From Sabethes cyaneus (lineage: Eukaryota > Arthropoda > Insecta > Diptera > Culicidae): DNA of 64,000 bases. Positions 54,440 through 64,000 of this stretch are shown here, piece by piece (the first letter of the stretch is position 1; each line of letters begins with the position of its first letter). A model generated the notes under the pieces. The model had not been told where the DNA came from. It saw nothing but the letters and a program-made list of their open reading frames with translations, and did not search any database. Made by a program: the position numbers and the translations under genes. The stretch spans positions 156,316,179 to 156,380,178 of the forward strand of contig NC_071353.1 in assembly GCF_943734655.1 (NCBI RefSeq). The letters are read 5' to 3'.

Positions 54440-57105
54440 TACGCCGAAGTCGCTCTTTAAAGGCAATACTCGTCAAATTAAAATCGAATAGATCCGCAGC
54501 AGAATTGAAGCTAACTGACATGAAGTAAATCGGGTCGTGTTGTCCATGGTGGTATTGCAGGAAAAGTCATGGTCTGAGTGATCTAACAGGAGCGTATAAA
54601 TTCAAACACTGCAGTATTTCCGGGGAGTCGATTTCGCTGATTAATACTTTTCCGATGAACACAGCTTGGGCAACGAATCTTCTTTGTTCAAGTGTTTGCA
54701 TACCCAGAAGTTGACAGCGATCACTGTAAGTTGGTAGCTGCAAGGGATCACGCCAAGGTAGGAATCTCAGAGCAAAACGGACGAATTTTCGTTGCACCGA
54801 TTTTATTCTAGCAATCCAGGTACTCTGGTACGGACACCAAACAACAGAACTGGTTTCGAGTATCGGTCGCACTAAAGAGTAGTATAACGACTTGAGGCAC
54901 AACGGATCCCGGAACTCATTGACTATTTTAAAAATAAAACCAAGCAGTCGGTTAGCTTTCGTAATGATTTCATTGTAGTGCACTCTAAACGAAAGCGCAT
55001 CACCTAGAGAAACTCCTAGGTCACCATCCGGAAGCAGCAGCGATATATCACTGGTGAACAACTTAAAAAGCAGTGGTCCTAAGTTGCTACCTTGCGGTAC
55101 TCCTGAGATATCTGTAAACTGTGCTGAAAGTTGCAATCCGATTTTCACACAAAGAGTGCGGTCCGTCAGGTAAGATCGGAACCATTCTACAAGAGTAGGC
55201 GGGATTCCCAGTTTATGGAGTTTTGCTAGAAGAATTACATGATCAACTCGGTCGAAAGCCGCTTTCAGATCGGTGTATACCGCATCAATTTGAGCACCAG
55301 CACTCATGTTCAGCAAGCAGGTTGAGAAGAAATTCACCAAGGTAATGTCTGTCGAACGTTTAGGATAGAACCCGTGTTACTCCGACGAGTAATGTTTACA
55401 GTTGCTGAATAGCTCGTCATTCATAATGATTTCAAAAATCTACGAGCACGCACAAAGTGATGTAATGCCGCTGTAATTCTGCACATCACGTTTGTCACCT
55501 TTTTTGGATACTGGAAACATAACGGAAAGCTTCCAACTAGTGGGAAATATGCATTGCCGGAGGGATAGATTAAATAGTAGGCATAACGGACGTATGAATA
55601 CAGCAGCACATCTTTTTAGCACACATGATGGAATCCCATCGGGACCAACAGAAAAGGAGGATTTTCACTTATCGATTGCAGTTTCAACGTGACGGTAATA
55701 ACATTGCTAGGTAAGTTGCGTAGAGCACCATCGACTTCAGGACTCGAGACAGTAGTGTTATGGAATGAACGTTGAAAGTTTTCAGCAAAGAGAGAGCATT
55801 TTTCAGCTAGCGAACTGCCATGACTATCACCAAGAAACATGTCAACCGGTAGACCCGCTTCCTTACATTTGGTATTTATGAATGACCAAAACAACCTAGG
55901 GTTGCGTCTGCATTCGAATGTACTGCTTGTAGAGGTATCGGTTATATTTTCGGTAGATGCTGCTAACACGGTTGAAGTGCTGTTTAGAAATTGGACATCG
56001 TCGTTTGCAATATTCTCGTAGAGCTGAGGAGCGCTGTCTTTTTAACAGTCGGAGATGTTGATTAGTCCAAGGAGGTTTACGAGCCGGTCTTCGATAAGCC
56101 TTCATAAACACGCGGGGAGGACTCCAGAAACTGCCAATCAATTTGAGAAACGGCAACGTTCAGTGACTCGAAATCAGCTTTGCGGAAATCTAAACTCGGA
56201 ATGTCTGGGATATTTACGAATTGTACCGGCTCTGTTAGACTGATAGACATGTCAAGTGCTGGATGGTTAGAGTCAAGCGGTAGCAGTGGTTCACTTGCTT
56301 CAAATACTTCACATAAAGCTGCGTCATTAACGAGTGGCCAATCGTGCAGGCGACCGTTGCCATTAGTTACATGGTTAATTTGCGTTAGGTTGTGCAGATT
56401 TACCGGGTTGATTATAGTTTCCGAGAATAATCGCGAGATCACTACCGTCTAAGCGTGTAAGAATGGAGCCAATTGCACTAATATGATTTTCTATGTAGAC
56501 AAAATCAGATCTACGGTCAGGTGGTAGATAGATAGCGCCTAAGCTAATGCAGCGAGGTGGGACTGAAATTTTAACCCATAGTTGCTCTAGTGTATCACAA
56601 ATGATGGTGCTATACAACCAACATTGTAATTTTATTGACTTCACAATTAAAAAAACCAAATTGAAGCAATATTTTAGGACAATAAGTAATTCAAGTCAAT
56701 AACAACAGAAAACTGGCAGAAACGAGCAAACATAAATAGAATATGTAATCGATTGATAACATTAGGTTAAGCTTGTATCACGGTCTACACACGATTGACT
56801 GCAAATAAATAAATAAATTGGCGTCGGATCAGAATAGCTGATTAAATCTCTAGAAACAGCAATCAGGACTCCACCGTCAGGTGTCTTGCTGCTATTGCGA
56901 TGATCTCGATCGCAGCGGTAAAAAGATTACCAAAAAACTGCACGGAATTAACACAACTGTCCAGCAATAACGTCGTAGTCACATTCGGTGGCCGTCAGAA
57001 ACAAATCGTCAATTTTAGTCCGAAGTCCACGAACGTTCTGGTAGTATATCCGAAGTCCAGTAGTCGGTGTGCCCTAAGTAAGGTTTTGCTCTACAGAGAC
57101 TGACG
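54440..57105 (-). pseudogene. Jockey-like non-LTR retrotransposon pol, degenerate
   Basis: Read on the minus strand. 57103-56822: endonuclease start (LRIYYQNVRGLRTKIDDLFL, then TPDGGVLIAVSRDLISY). 56610-56430: rest of the endonuclease (GAIYLPPDRRSD, ILGNYNQPG, where the usual catalytic GDxN Asp is Asn). 56442-55616: endonuclease/RT linker (PPWTNQHLRLLKRQRSSALR, LFWSFINTK, SLAEKCSLFAENF). 55616-54567: RT (TDLKAAFDRVDH, SGVPQGSNLGPLLFKLFTSD, then RPILETSSVVWCPY). Between ISLLLPDG and DLGVSLGDALSF the YADD box is absent, an internal in-frame deletion. The C-terminus (DLFDFNLTSIAFKERLRR) is reached in another frame near 54445. Several frameshifts; an unrelated segment sits at 56610-56820. Not functional. 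Confidence 0.85.
56612..56820 (+). mobile_element. Possible 5'-truncated retroelement tail inside the LINE
   Basis: About 200 bp with no counterpart in the endonuclease frame. It ends on the + strand in (AATA)4 (AAATAAATAAATAAATTGG), as a 3' tail of a non-LTR element would. A target duplication was not identified. Confidence 0.4.
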
Positions 57106-57109
57106 ATGA

Positions 57110-57660
57110 ATCATCAGGTGGTTGGACAGTACTAGAAGCACAGTGCGAGTCAGTGGGTGAACAGGAGTTAGCAAATATGTACTTGCCATGGAGAGTGCTT
57201 TGGAAGCCCCGTTCCGCACGCCCACACGTAGGACCGGGACGACTGATGAACGCTGGCAGCGGTGGCACGATTACGGTGGGGGGTCGGGGGCATCCATGAT
57301 ACCAACAACAGTGCGTCCCAGTGTCACGTCATTTGATGAGATAAGCGGTTGTCTAAAGGTGGACACGTGATCCGACATACTGCAATGCAAGGACAATCAT
57401 ACTTGCCTGACGACGCAGGTCGGAAGACCCCGTCTCCACTTCCGAACACAGGACCGGGACGATGACGATGGCGGGTATCTGCAGCTAGCACAACTGTGTC
57501 GGAGGAATCAGGGGCTTCCATGATGTCTGTAAAGTGTCCCGGATCCAAAATAGCAGCAGTGGTAGAAGCACAAAAGCGCGAGCGCAAAGTCGGTATAATA
57601 TCAGGAGTGCAAGTATTCCGATCGTCGTCAGTAAAAAGCACTTGCGAAGAATCAATCAAA
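57110..57660 (-). pseudogene. Possible ORF1 remnant upstream of the LINE pol
   Basis: GC-rich minus-strand frames (57660-57324 and 57268-57074) lie directly 5' of the pol endonuclease, where ORF1 is expected. They are Pro/Ser/Thr-rich and have no CCHC zinc knuckle that I can see. The assignment rests on position and base composition only. Confidence 0.35.
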
Positions 57661-57789
57661 TAGCGTCGGGTGGATTCATTATTACCGTCGATGCAGTATA
57701 TCGGTTTTTTGGAATGTCAATAAATTCCCGGAACAAAAGTCCAGTTGGCCAGGACGAAGCAGTTAAAGCTAGTTGTTTGTGGCGAAGAG

Positions 57790-58485
57790 TTTCAAGTCTG
57801 ATTTCTAGTACAAAATGAATTTCATTTTCAAGTCTAATCTTGAACGTAATTCCAAGTCGAATCTGAAGTTTAATTTGAATCCAATTTGCGTCTAATTTCA
57901 ATTCAAATATTAAGTTTTCACAAACACCTTCTCCCAGCCTTGGGCAGACTTGGGTCTTGCCGCCCCACCTCGTGCTGCAAACGGAAACTGAAACGGAACG
58001 GAATTTCAATTCAAATTTTAAGTTCCATTTTGAGCATAATTATAAATCCAATTTCATGTCCATTTTCAACTGTACTTTCAAGTCCATGTTTAATTCTATT
58101 TGGAGTCCAGTTTTAGGTAAAAATTTTAAATTCTTTTTTGAATCCGATTTCATGTCTTATACCAAGTAAAATCTGCAGTCCAAATTACTTCAAGTTTATG
58201 TCCAATTTAAAATTCGATTTCCATGAAGTGAAGCTTCAAGCCCAAACCAAATTCAACCCAAACAACAATGTGAATTTTATTGTACTCTTATGGTGGTCTT
58301 CAATACCAATTTTGGTCTTAAATGCCATCATAAAAGTGTAATTAAACCTGTTACTTGTAATTAAAATTGTTACTTGGGAAGGCTTTTTTAGCCCTATGTC
58401 TAATTTTAACCCTAAGTTCCAGTCCAGTTCAAAGTCTAATGTCTAGTCCAATTTGAAATTTGATTTTAAATCCAATTGCACCCGA
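57790..58485. repeat. Degenerate short-period tract, TTTCAAGTCCAATTT type
   Basis: About 700 bp of TTTCAAGTCTAATC, AATTTCAATTCAAAT, TTTCAAGTCCATGTT and AATTTAAAATTCGA words, interrupted near 57930-57990 by a GC-richer stretch. Confidence 0.6.
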
Positions 58486-61400
58486 ATGTCCGGAGTTTTT
58501 AACCTAATCGGCCGATATCCTAACCTACGATTGCTTGATTTTCCATTTTTCTGAAAGCTTGGGTACTCCACCCTTCGTTTATGCCTGGGCACGCTTGTGA
58601 TGATGACTGCTGGGTTTTCCGCGAAAAAACGCGGTTGATTATGGTAGTACTTTACCTCCCCCATACACAACCCGTAAGATTGTGATTTGCTAATCGAAGT
58701 ACATACATGGAGATTATCATACTAATTGCAAACTTTCTCATGCAGGGAATCTATAGCAAAATTAACTTTCTGCTGCTTCCCTTCTTAACCCTATCTCTCT
58801 CTAATCAATTATGCAACGAGCAAACCCGAACGAGAACGGTTCTAATTAACTGGTGGAGAAAAACCGATCGAAAAAACCGGTGAGCTCGGCAAAAAAGCTT
58901 ACCAAAAATGGACCAAAACAAAGCACTTCACTGTGATGACAGCTCCACCAGCAGCAGCAACAGCAGCCGAAGTAGATAAACAGGAAATCAGGAGGAAACA
59001 AAAAAAATCCTATGTTTTCGGAAGTTGAACTGTTGCTACAGTGGCTTTCCACAGCATCATCGATGTTCGTTTTAACTCTGCCCAGCTCAGCAGAGGTCAT
59101 TATCGTAAACAAGTTTCCCCATTAATTCGGGCTCCGGCCAATTCCTTCGTACACAGCATCCATCGGTGGGTTCGTTCCTTCGCCGATTCCTATTTTTGTG
59201 TGCCGAAATCATCGGCATGGGATAAACATACTCGCGCACATCCACAGTCCAGTCCAGTCCAGACAGACACGACATGGCAGGGGAGTGGGAAGTCACACAA
59301 TTTCGGTAGTGATTTTGTCGGCAAACTATCTCTGTGCATGGCCGAATTACAGATTGGCTGGCTAGTGGCAATATCGCCACACACTGGAGGTCCAGAGTTT
59401 GAACATCGACTTTGTATACATGTGATTAGATTATCTCGAGCCAAAACATTTTAACACCCAAAGTGCTGAATCGCCAACAGAAGCGATTTTAGTTAACTAT
59501 TTCCCTAACTCATCCGGAATCCAGCCAGGTTCGATCGAAGATTTATGTATTATCGCAATGCATTTTTAAGTGGACGCGGCGGAGAAGTTCGCCGGTTGTG
59601 GTTCCCCGCAGGGGAATGACGGTAAAAAGTAAAAGTTCAATAAATAGTGCCTCTCCTGTTGAATGTTCCTCGTGTGCGGATTCGATCCTTCATTCCGGTG
59701 AAAGCGGCGATTCGTTCGTTACAAGCTCGAATTCAGTGGTGGTGGTGGTGCAGTCAGTAAGGGGAAGTAAAATAAACCGAATCTGCAGTAATTATAGCAA
59801 TTAGTCGGAAATTGCCCGGAACGGTGGCGACCGTCCCAGCATTTATTGATTTGCCGGCTCGGTTGTTTATTTGGGAATTCAGAGGTGGAATGCAAAAAAA
59901 AAATTTTTTTAAGAAGTTGCACAAGCTGCTGCATTACGTTACGTAATGCAAGTAAGTTAATACTACCAGTTTCTATCAATGTCGTCCGCATATTGACAGT
60001 AACTATTTATGACAAACAAGCTATCGAAGCTGCAGCTCCAATGAGCTATGGAAATGTGCTTTTTTTATTATGACTTTGGAGTCGTACAGAATGACGATTC
60101 CGTACGAACCGGTGGTGACTGACATGGTTTCGTTCGACAATTCTAGTTTTCATCGAATCTCATATCCTCGTGTGTAAACTGCTTTATTTGCACTTGGACG
60201 ACGACAATAGTCGTCTATTCAGCTGCTTTACGCCACCAATAATACATATAACACGGGGTGGTATGATGTAGGTATGTAATGAATATATCCGATTCCGCCA
60301 ACGGCGGCGTTGGATCGGATTGCGACCAGACCGTGTGACTTGTACTCTGCCTCGTACCTACAACAAACAGTAAAGCGAAAAATCGCGAAATCAGTCGAGA
60401 ATATCACTTCTCACCAACCGACACCGGCCAAGCCAAACCAAGCTAAGCCCCAGGTATGTTGTGAATTCATTAGTCAACCTGTTCCTGAAATACTCTAACG
60501 GCAGCGGAGATACAACAGTGCCGCAAGTGGTTGTGCAAATGTGGGCCAAGTTCCTTTTGATTTGTGTGCGCTGCTCCTAGCTCCTAGCTAGCTGGTGGCG
60601 GCGGGCGGCAGCTCATAATAGAATATCAATTTCGAACAGTTGACAAAGCTGAACCCTTCTACTCCTGTAGAAGGGAGGGGGAAAATTGAAACACAGTAAA
60701 GAAGTTCACCCTGCCATGCCTGTGAGAACAATGTGTAAACTCATTCCGGCGCTGGGACTGGGATGACCAGCCGGGTTAATTTATTAGATATTCAACAGTT
60801 ATTTTTCATGAGCAGTGCTTGCCAGCTAGCCAGCCAGCTGGACGGACCGCTGGGAAAGTTAGGATGTCCATCGCGCGCGTTATCCCAGTCGTAGAGAGGA
60901 TCTACGCTGGTGGACCATGCCAAAAAGTAGACAAAAGCACAAGTTAGTGTCCGGAAAAGGATGTGGAGCGGAAAAAATGTTTTATTCATAATCTTTGGCT
61001 TCTTTTTTTCCTCTCGGATATGTTTGTGCAGCAGCATCAGCCATATCCGGACGTGACAGGCGGCGGCGGCGGGTGTCAGGCTTCACCGTCAAGGGCGCAC
61101 ACAGAAGTGGTTAAGGATGGAATACAGATGTAACATTAAGTGGCAAATCTCTGTCAGTGTAGTACATATTCGGTTGTTTGCTGAAACAAACAAATCCTGC
61201 GAAGATGGCAAGGAGTCTTGTTCAGAGGTTTGCCTCTATCTGTTCGGTTCTAATCTAGTTAGAATGTTTGGTTTTTGGTGACAATTATCTTGGTGTTTAT
61301 TATTCATTCACAGATTGCGTGAATATGATAGTACCGAAAGGTCAAGCCTTCAGGGCAATTATCAGCGAATTTATTGCAGGGGATAGAACAGCAGAGGAAT

Positions 61401-61885
61401 GTCGTCTTGATTTCGGCATTTGACCATAACTTTTGTTTCAAAAAGAATTTGCCAGTCTAAATACATCATTGCAAAGGTATAAGAGCAACGCATAATTGTG
61501 GAAAACCCCAAAATGATTGCTCGAACAATAGTTATAGCCATTTACGTAAAGTTAAAAATGTGTTGGGTCAGCGTTGTACAAGTTGGGCTACCACTGTAAA
61601 TCAAAGAAATATACGTTGGAATGAAACGATTTAATCCCAAAAATTTTAACACAAATATCTTCAACATTTTAAACAGAATGACAAACAGGTCAACACTGTG
61701 CGAACCGTAAAATACCTCGATATTGACTGCCGGTCAATAGCTTCCGGGGCAGAAATCCGGGTTCAGATTATGGTAAAATAGGACGCTCTGCATTTCCCTC
61801 CCCCTTACAGAGCTGCAAGTCATCTCAGAAGAAGATAGCGAGCTTTTATTTTCATTTCCAGTTTTCGTCTTTTTCTTACTCTTTT
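58486..61885. other. GC-richer single-copy island; no gene recognised
   Basis: 58600-61150 lacks matches to the repeats elsewhere in the window. It carries (CAGTC)n near 59245-59265, (GGT)n at 59735-59750, a CCGG/CGG-rich stretch near 61055, and a good donor site CAG|GTATGT at 60451-60459. Short frames on both strands show no domain. 61150-61880 is plain AT-rich DNA. Confidence 0.35.
60451..60459 (+). other. Candidate splice donor
   Basis: CAG|GTATGT, close to the consensus. It follows ~150 bp of higher-GC sequence that could be a non-coding first exon. Only a candidate. Confidence 0.25.
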
Positions 61886-62103
61886 GGCCTCCCAGTTGGC
61901 TTCGAGGTATGACGCTGGCCTAACAAGCCAGTCGCCGTATGTTCGAATCTCGACTGGGAGAAGCTGTTAGAGTCAATAGGATCGTAGCAACTGGCCCTGC
62001 AATTGTCCTGCACTCTAACAGCTGGCTGCGAAGTCTGTCGTATAAAAACAGAAGGTCAAGTTTCGATAACGGAATGTAGCACCTAGGCTTTGCTTTTAGC
62101 CAC
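61886..62103 (+). repeat. SINE family A, most complete copy
   Basis: Head: GGCCTCCCAGTTGGCTTCGA and GGTATGACGCTGGCCTAACA; B box GTTCGAATCTCGACTGGGAG; body: TGTTAGAGTCAATAGGATCG, TGTCCTGCACTCTAACAGC and GCTGCGAAGTCTGTCG; tail: AGAAGGTCAAGTTTCG and GGCTTTGCTTTTA. The layout is that of a tRNA-derived SINE transcribed by RNA polymerase III. It serves as the reference for the other four copies in the window. Confidence 0.75.
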
Positions 62104-62479
62104 AAACCAACTCGATAGTAACAAATTGGATAGTAAGAGACGGCAATAAAACTGTCAGAGCTGTGTTTTTAGTAAGAATGTAATTTTGATCTGAATTTGT
62201 GATAAATTATCCCGAAAACATTTTCCTAACGGATTGAGAATTATTCAGCAGCAACAAACTTCCAATGCACGGTGTTATTTATTATAAGCTGTTGAAACCG
62301 AATGAACCCATCACTGGGGACCGGTATCGAGTTCAATCTGGTGTGGTTGAGCCGAGCACTGCGCAAAAAAACGTCACAATAAGCACAGATGCACCGAAAT
62401 ATAATTCTACAGTATGACAACGCTCGACCTCACATTACTTAACCTAGTGAAATCTCTGGGAAGTCTTAGCAGTGACCCT

Positions 62480-62610
62480 TCTGCCGCAAGGTTACTGAGT
62501 CTGCCTTGACAAGTGAGTGGCTGTTGGTTCGAATCTTAGTAGAATCGGACGTTAACTGACATTAGCATGGGTAATAAAAACCAAAGGTGGGGAGCCCGAC
62601 CTTTCAGAAA
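62480..62610 (+). repeat. tRNA-derived SINE-like sequence
   Basis: GCCTTGACAAGTGAGTGGCT, then TGTTGGTTCGAATCTTAG with a B-box match, followed by GGTAATAAAAACCAAAGGTG and GGGGAGCCCGACC. The A box is poor. Probable SINE remnant. Confidence 0.4.
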
Positions 62611-62799
62611 TATGTTTTGACCAGGAAAAATCAACCGTAAGATGTGCATCTAATATTGCTTATCACAAAAATACCTGTGGATTGGGTTGAAAAATCCGGA
62701 TTTTGGTTGCAGTTGGATTTAAAATAAAGTTGAAATTGGATCTAAAATCTGACCTGACATAGAATATTTATCTGGAAGTAGACATGAAATCAGGCTTAA

Positions 62800-63108
62800 A
62801 ACAGAAATCTCTCTCATTTTTCGATTTTTCTGTCCAGTTTTTTTTCAAGTCTCGTTTTTACACTTTTGTTATCGTTTTTCTCTTATTGTCTCGTGTTTCT
62901 TGTTTGATTTCACCGTTTTTCTTATCTCCTCGTTCTTTTTTGTTATTTTCTTTTTCGTTTTTCGGCTTTTCCCTTCTTTTTCCTTTTTTCATTTCCAGTT
63001 CTCGTATTTTTCTAACTCTTTATATCCTTTTGTTTTCGTTTCTCGTCTTCGTCTGTTCCTTTCTTCCTCTTGTTGATCCCCTTGGCTTTTTCCTTCCTTC
63101 CTGTCACA
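62800..63108. repeat. Degenerate short-period pyrimidine tract, TTTTTCGTTTTTC type
   Basis: Words such as TTTTCTTTTTCGTTTTTC, CTTCTTTTTCC and TCTCGTGTTTCTTG. It continues after MITE W copy 3 at 63606-64000, so the MITE landed inside it. Confidence 0.7.
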
Positions 63109-63112
63109 TTTA

Positions 63113-63602
63113 GGCCATTACAAATATTTTATAAAGCTTTTATCCTTCCGCTATTGGGCACTTGGAGGGAGTGGGGGGTGTTCGAAAAAACAGCGATTTT
63201 TTTAATCGAGCCAAAAAATATGCGTTTTAAGCATTTTTACTTAAAGTTTAAATGTGAAAAGCAAATCTGTTCTTGCTTTTCATATACGCGTTATTATTTT
63301 CCATGCAAAAACCTGCGAAATGAACAACAAAAGCGAAAGCATAATTTTTTTGCTGATTTTTGGAAATTCCATTGTTTGAATTTTTATTTCTGTCCCGTGC
63401 TAAAAGCGTTAAATCCACTCGTACACTCGTTTTTCGAGTTCTTTAGGTTGTAGGGCCCACCGACAATTGATTTTATAAAAAAAATTAACTTATATCCTAC
63501 AAATTATTTTTTTGATCCTCGATTTTTCAATCCAGTTTATAAGGGGAGTGGGTGGGGAGGGGTTGACAAAAACAAAACTTTAAAAAAACATTTGCAATGG
63601 CC
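63113..63602. mobile_element. PIF/Harbinger-like MITE (W), copy 3 (490 bp)
   Basis: Ends GGCCATTACAAAT and ATTTGCAATGGCC form a terminal inverted repeat that extends inward (TTTAAAAGYTTTT). Flanked by TTA on both sides (63110-63112, 63603-63605). The interior aligns with 43376-43845. The 127-aa frame running through it is not a gene. Confidence 0.8.
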
Positions 63603-63605
63603 TTA

Positions 63606-64000
63606 TTCTGCTTTTAGCTTTCCTCCCTTTTATCTGCCGTTGTTTCGCTCTCGTTTAACTTTTTTCTTTGATCTGTTTTTCTTGTTTATCTGTTCTTCAT
63701 TTTCTCTTCCATTTTCCCGTTTTCGCGATTCCTATCAGTTCGCTTTTCCCTCTCGCTGTACTTTTTTCCTTTTTGGTGTGTCGTTTTCCCTCTTTATTTC
63801 TCCCGTATTTTTCGTTTCCGTCTGACCCGTTCTTCCTGTTATTATTTCTTGCTTTTCCTCCTTTGCTTTCACGTTACCGGTTTCCCCTTTTAATTTTTCG
63901 TTTTCGTTTTTTCTCTTTTTCTGTCCCGTTCTTCCTCCTTTTCTGTTCTCGTCTCTTCATTTTCCTTCTCTTATAATTTCTTTTTTCCTTTTCTGTCCAG
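63606..64000. repeat. Degenerate short-period pyrimidine tract (continuation, runs off the window)
   Basis: Same class as 62800-63108 (TTTTCCTTTTCTGTCC, CTCTTTTTCTGTCCCG). The Phe/Ser/Leu-rich frames are low complexity. Confidence 0.7.

Noticed and set aside
59041..59454. 137-aa ORF in the 59-kb island
   Set aside because: A second frame on the other strand is equally open; no domain or codon pattern supports it.
63668..63976. 102-aa hydrophobic ORF at the right edge
   Set aside because: Low-complexity pyrimidine tract, overlapping frames in several phases; no domain.

Overview
This is a eukaryotic, repeat-dominated window, most like a mosquito genome. The culicine (Aedes/Culex-type) placement is inference from AT-rich DNA, a 60-bp intron, tRNA-derived SINEs, jockey-like LINEs, small TIR elements and degenerate short-period satellites. 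No operon, rRNA, CRISPR or prokaryotic feature is visible. Only one intact protein-coding gene can be supported: an F-box/LRR protein at 3221-4600 (+), with a TATA/Inr-like promoter, one probable 60-bp in-frame intron and a poly(A) signal. A second, chimeric F-box fragment lies at 33205-33705.

The rest is nested transposons, and their order can be read from the window. The most abundant family is a non-autonomous Helitron-like element (5'-TC ... CTAG-3', inserted between A and T, no target duplication). It has five end-to-end copies (10190-12113 +, 23318-25546 -, 31152-32423 -, 36257-38555 -, 45963-47733 +) and at least two fragments. Each copy carries an internal array of ~143-bp repeats with a C-tract/G-tract hairpin in every unit. 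Two copies sit inside other repeats whose uninterrupted copy is also in the window, so their empty sites can be read to the base. Other families: a non-autonomous hAT-like element with perfect 8-bp duplications (27025-27707; 44721-48200), a PIF/Harbinger-like MITE with TWA duplications (36131-38886; 43376-43845; 63113-63602), a TA-duplicating TIR element (9810-12628), a large TTA-flanked TIR element splitting a LINE (6203-8815), a foldback element (34198-34925), a repeat called X here, with a near-palindromic end (8928-12770, 45070-47903 and fragments), and several SINEs.

LINE remnants: an RT near 18.6-20.3 kb (+) whose FADD box has become FADG; a longer jockey-like element at 54.4-57.1 kb (-) that has lost its YADD box by internal deletion; and smaller pieces at 6.0, 15.6, 16.2, 25.9 and 50.6 kb. 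Between the transposons lie long tracts of degenerate short-period DNA, each with its own word, and several higher-GC, apparently single-copy islands (about 13.5-15.1, 20.8-22.3, 28.8-31.0, 39.2-41.5, 51.3-52.0 and 58.6-61.2 kb). The islands hold trinucleotide runs, possible splice sites and one promoter-like site. They may be introns or UTRs of a large host gene, but no product is recognisable.
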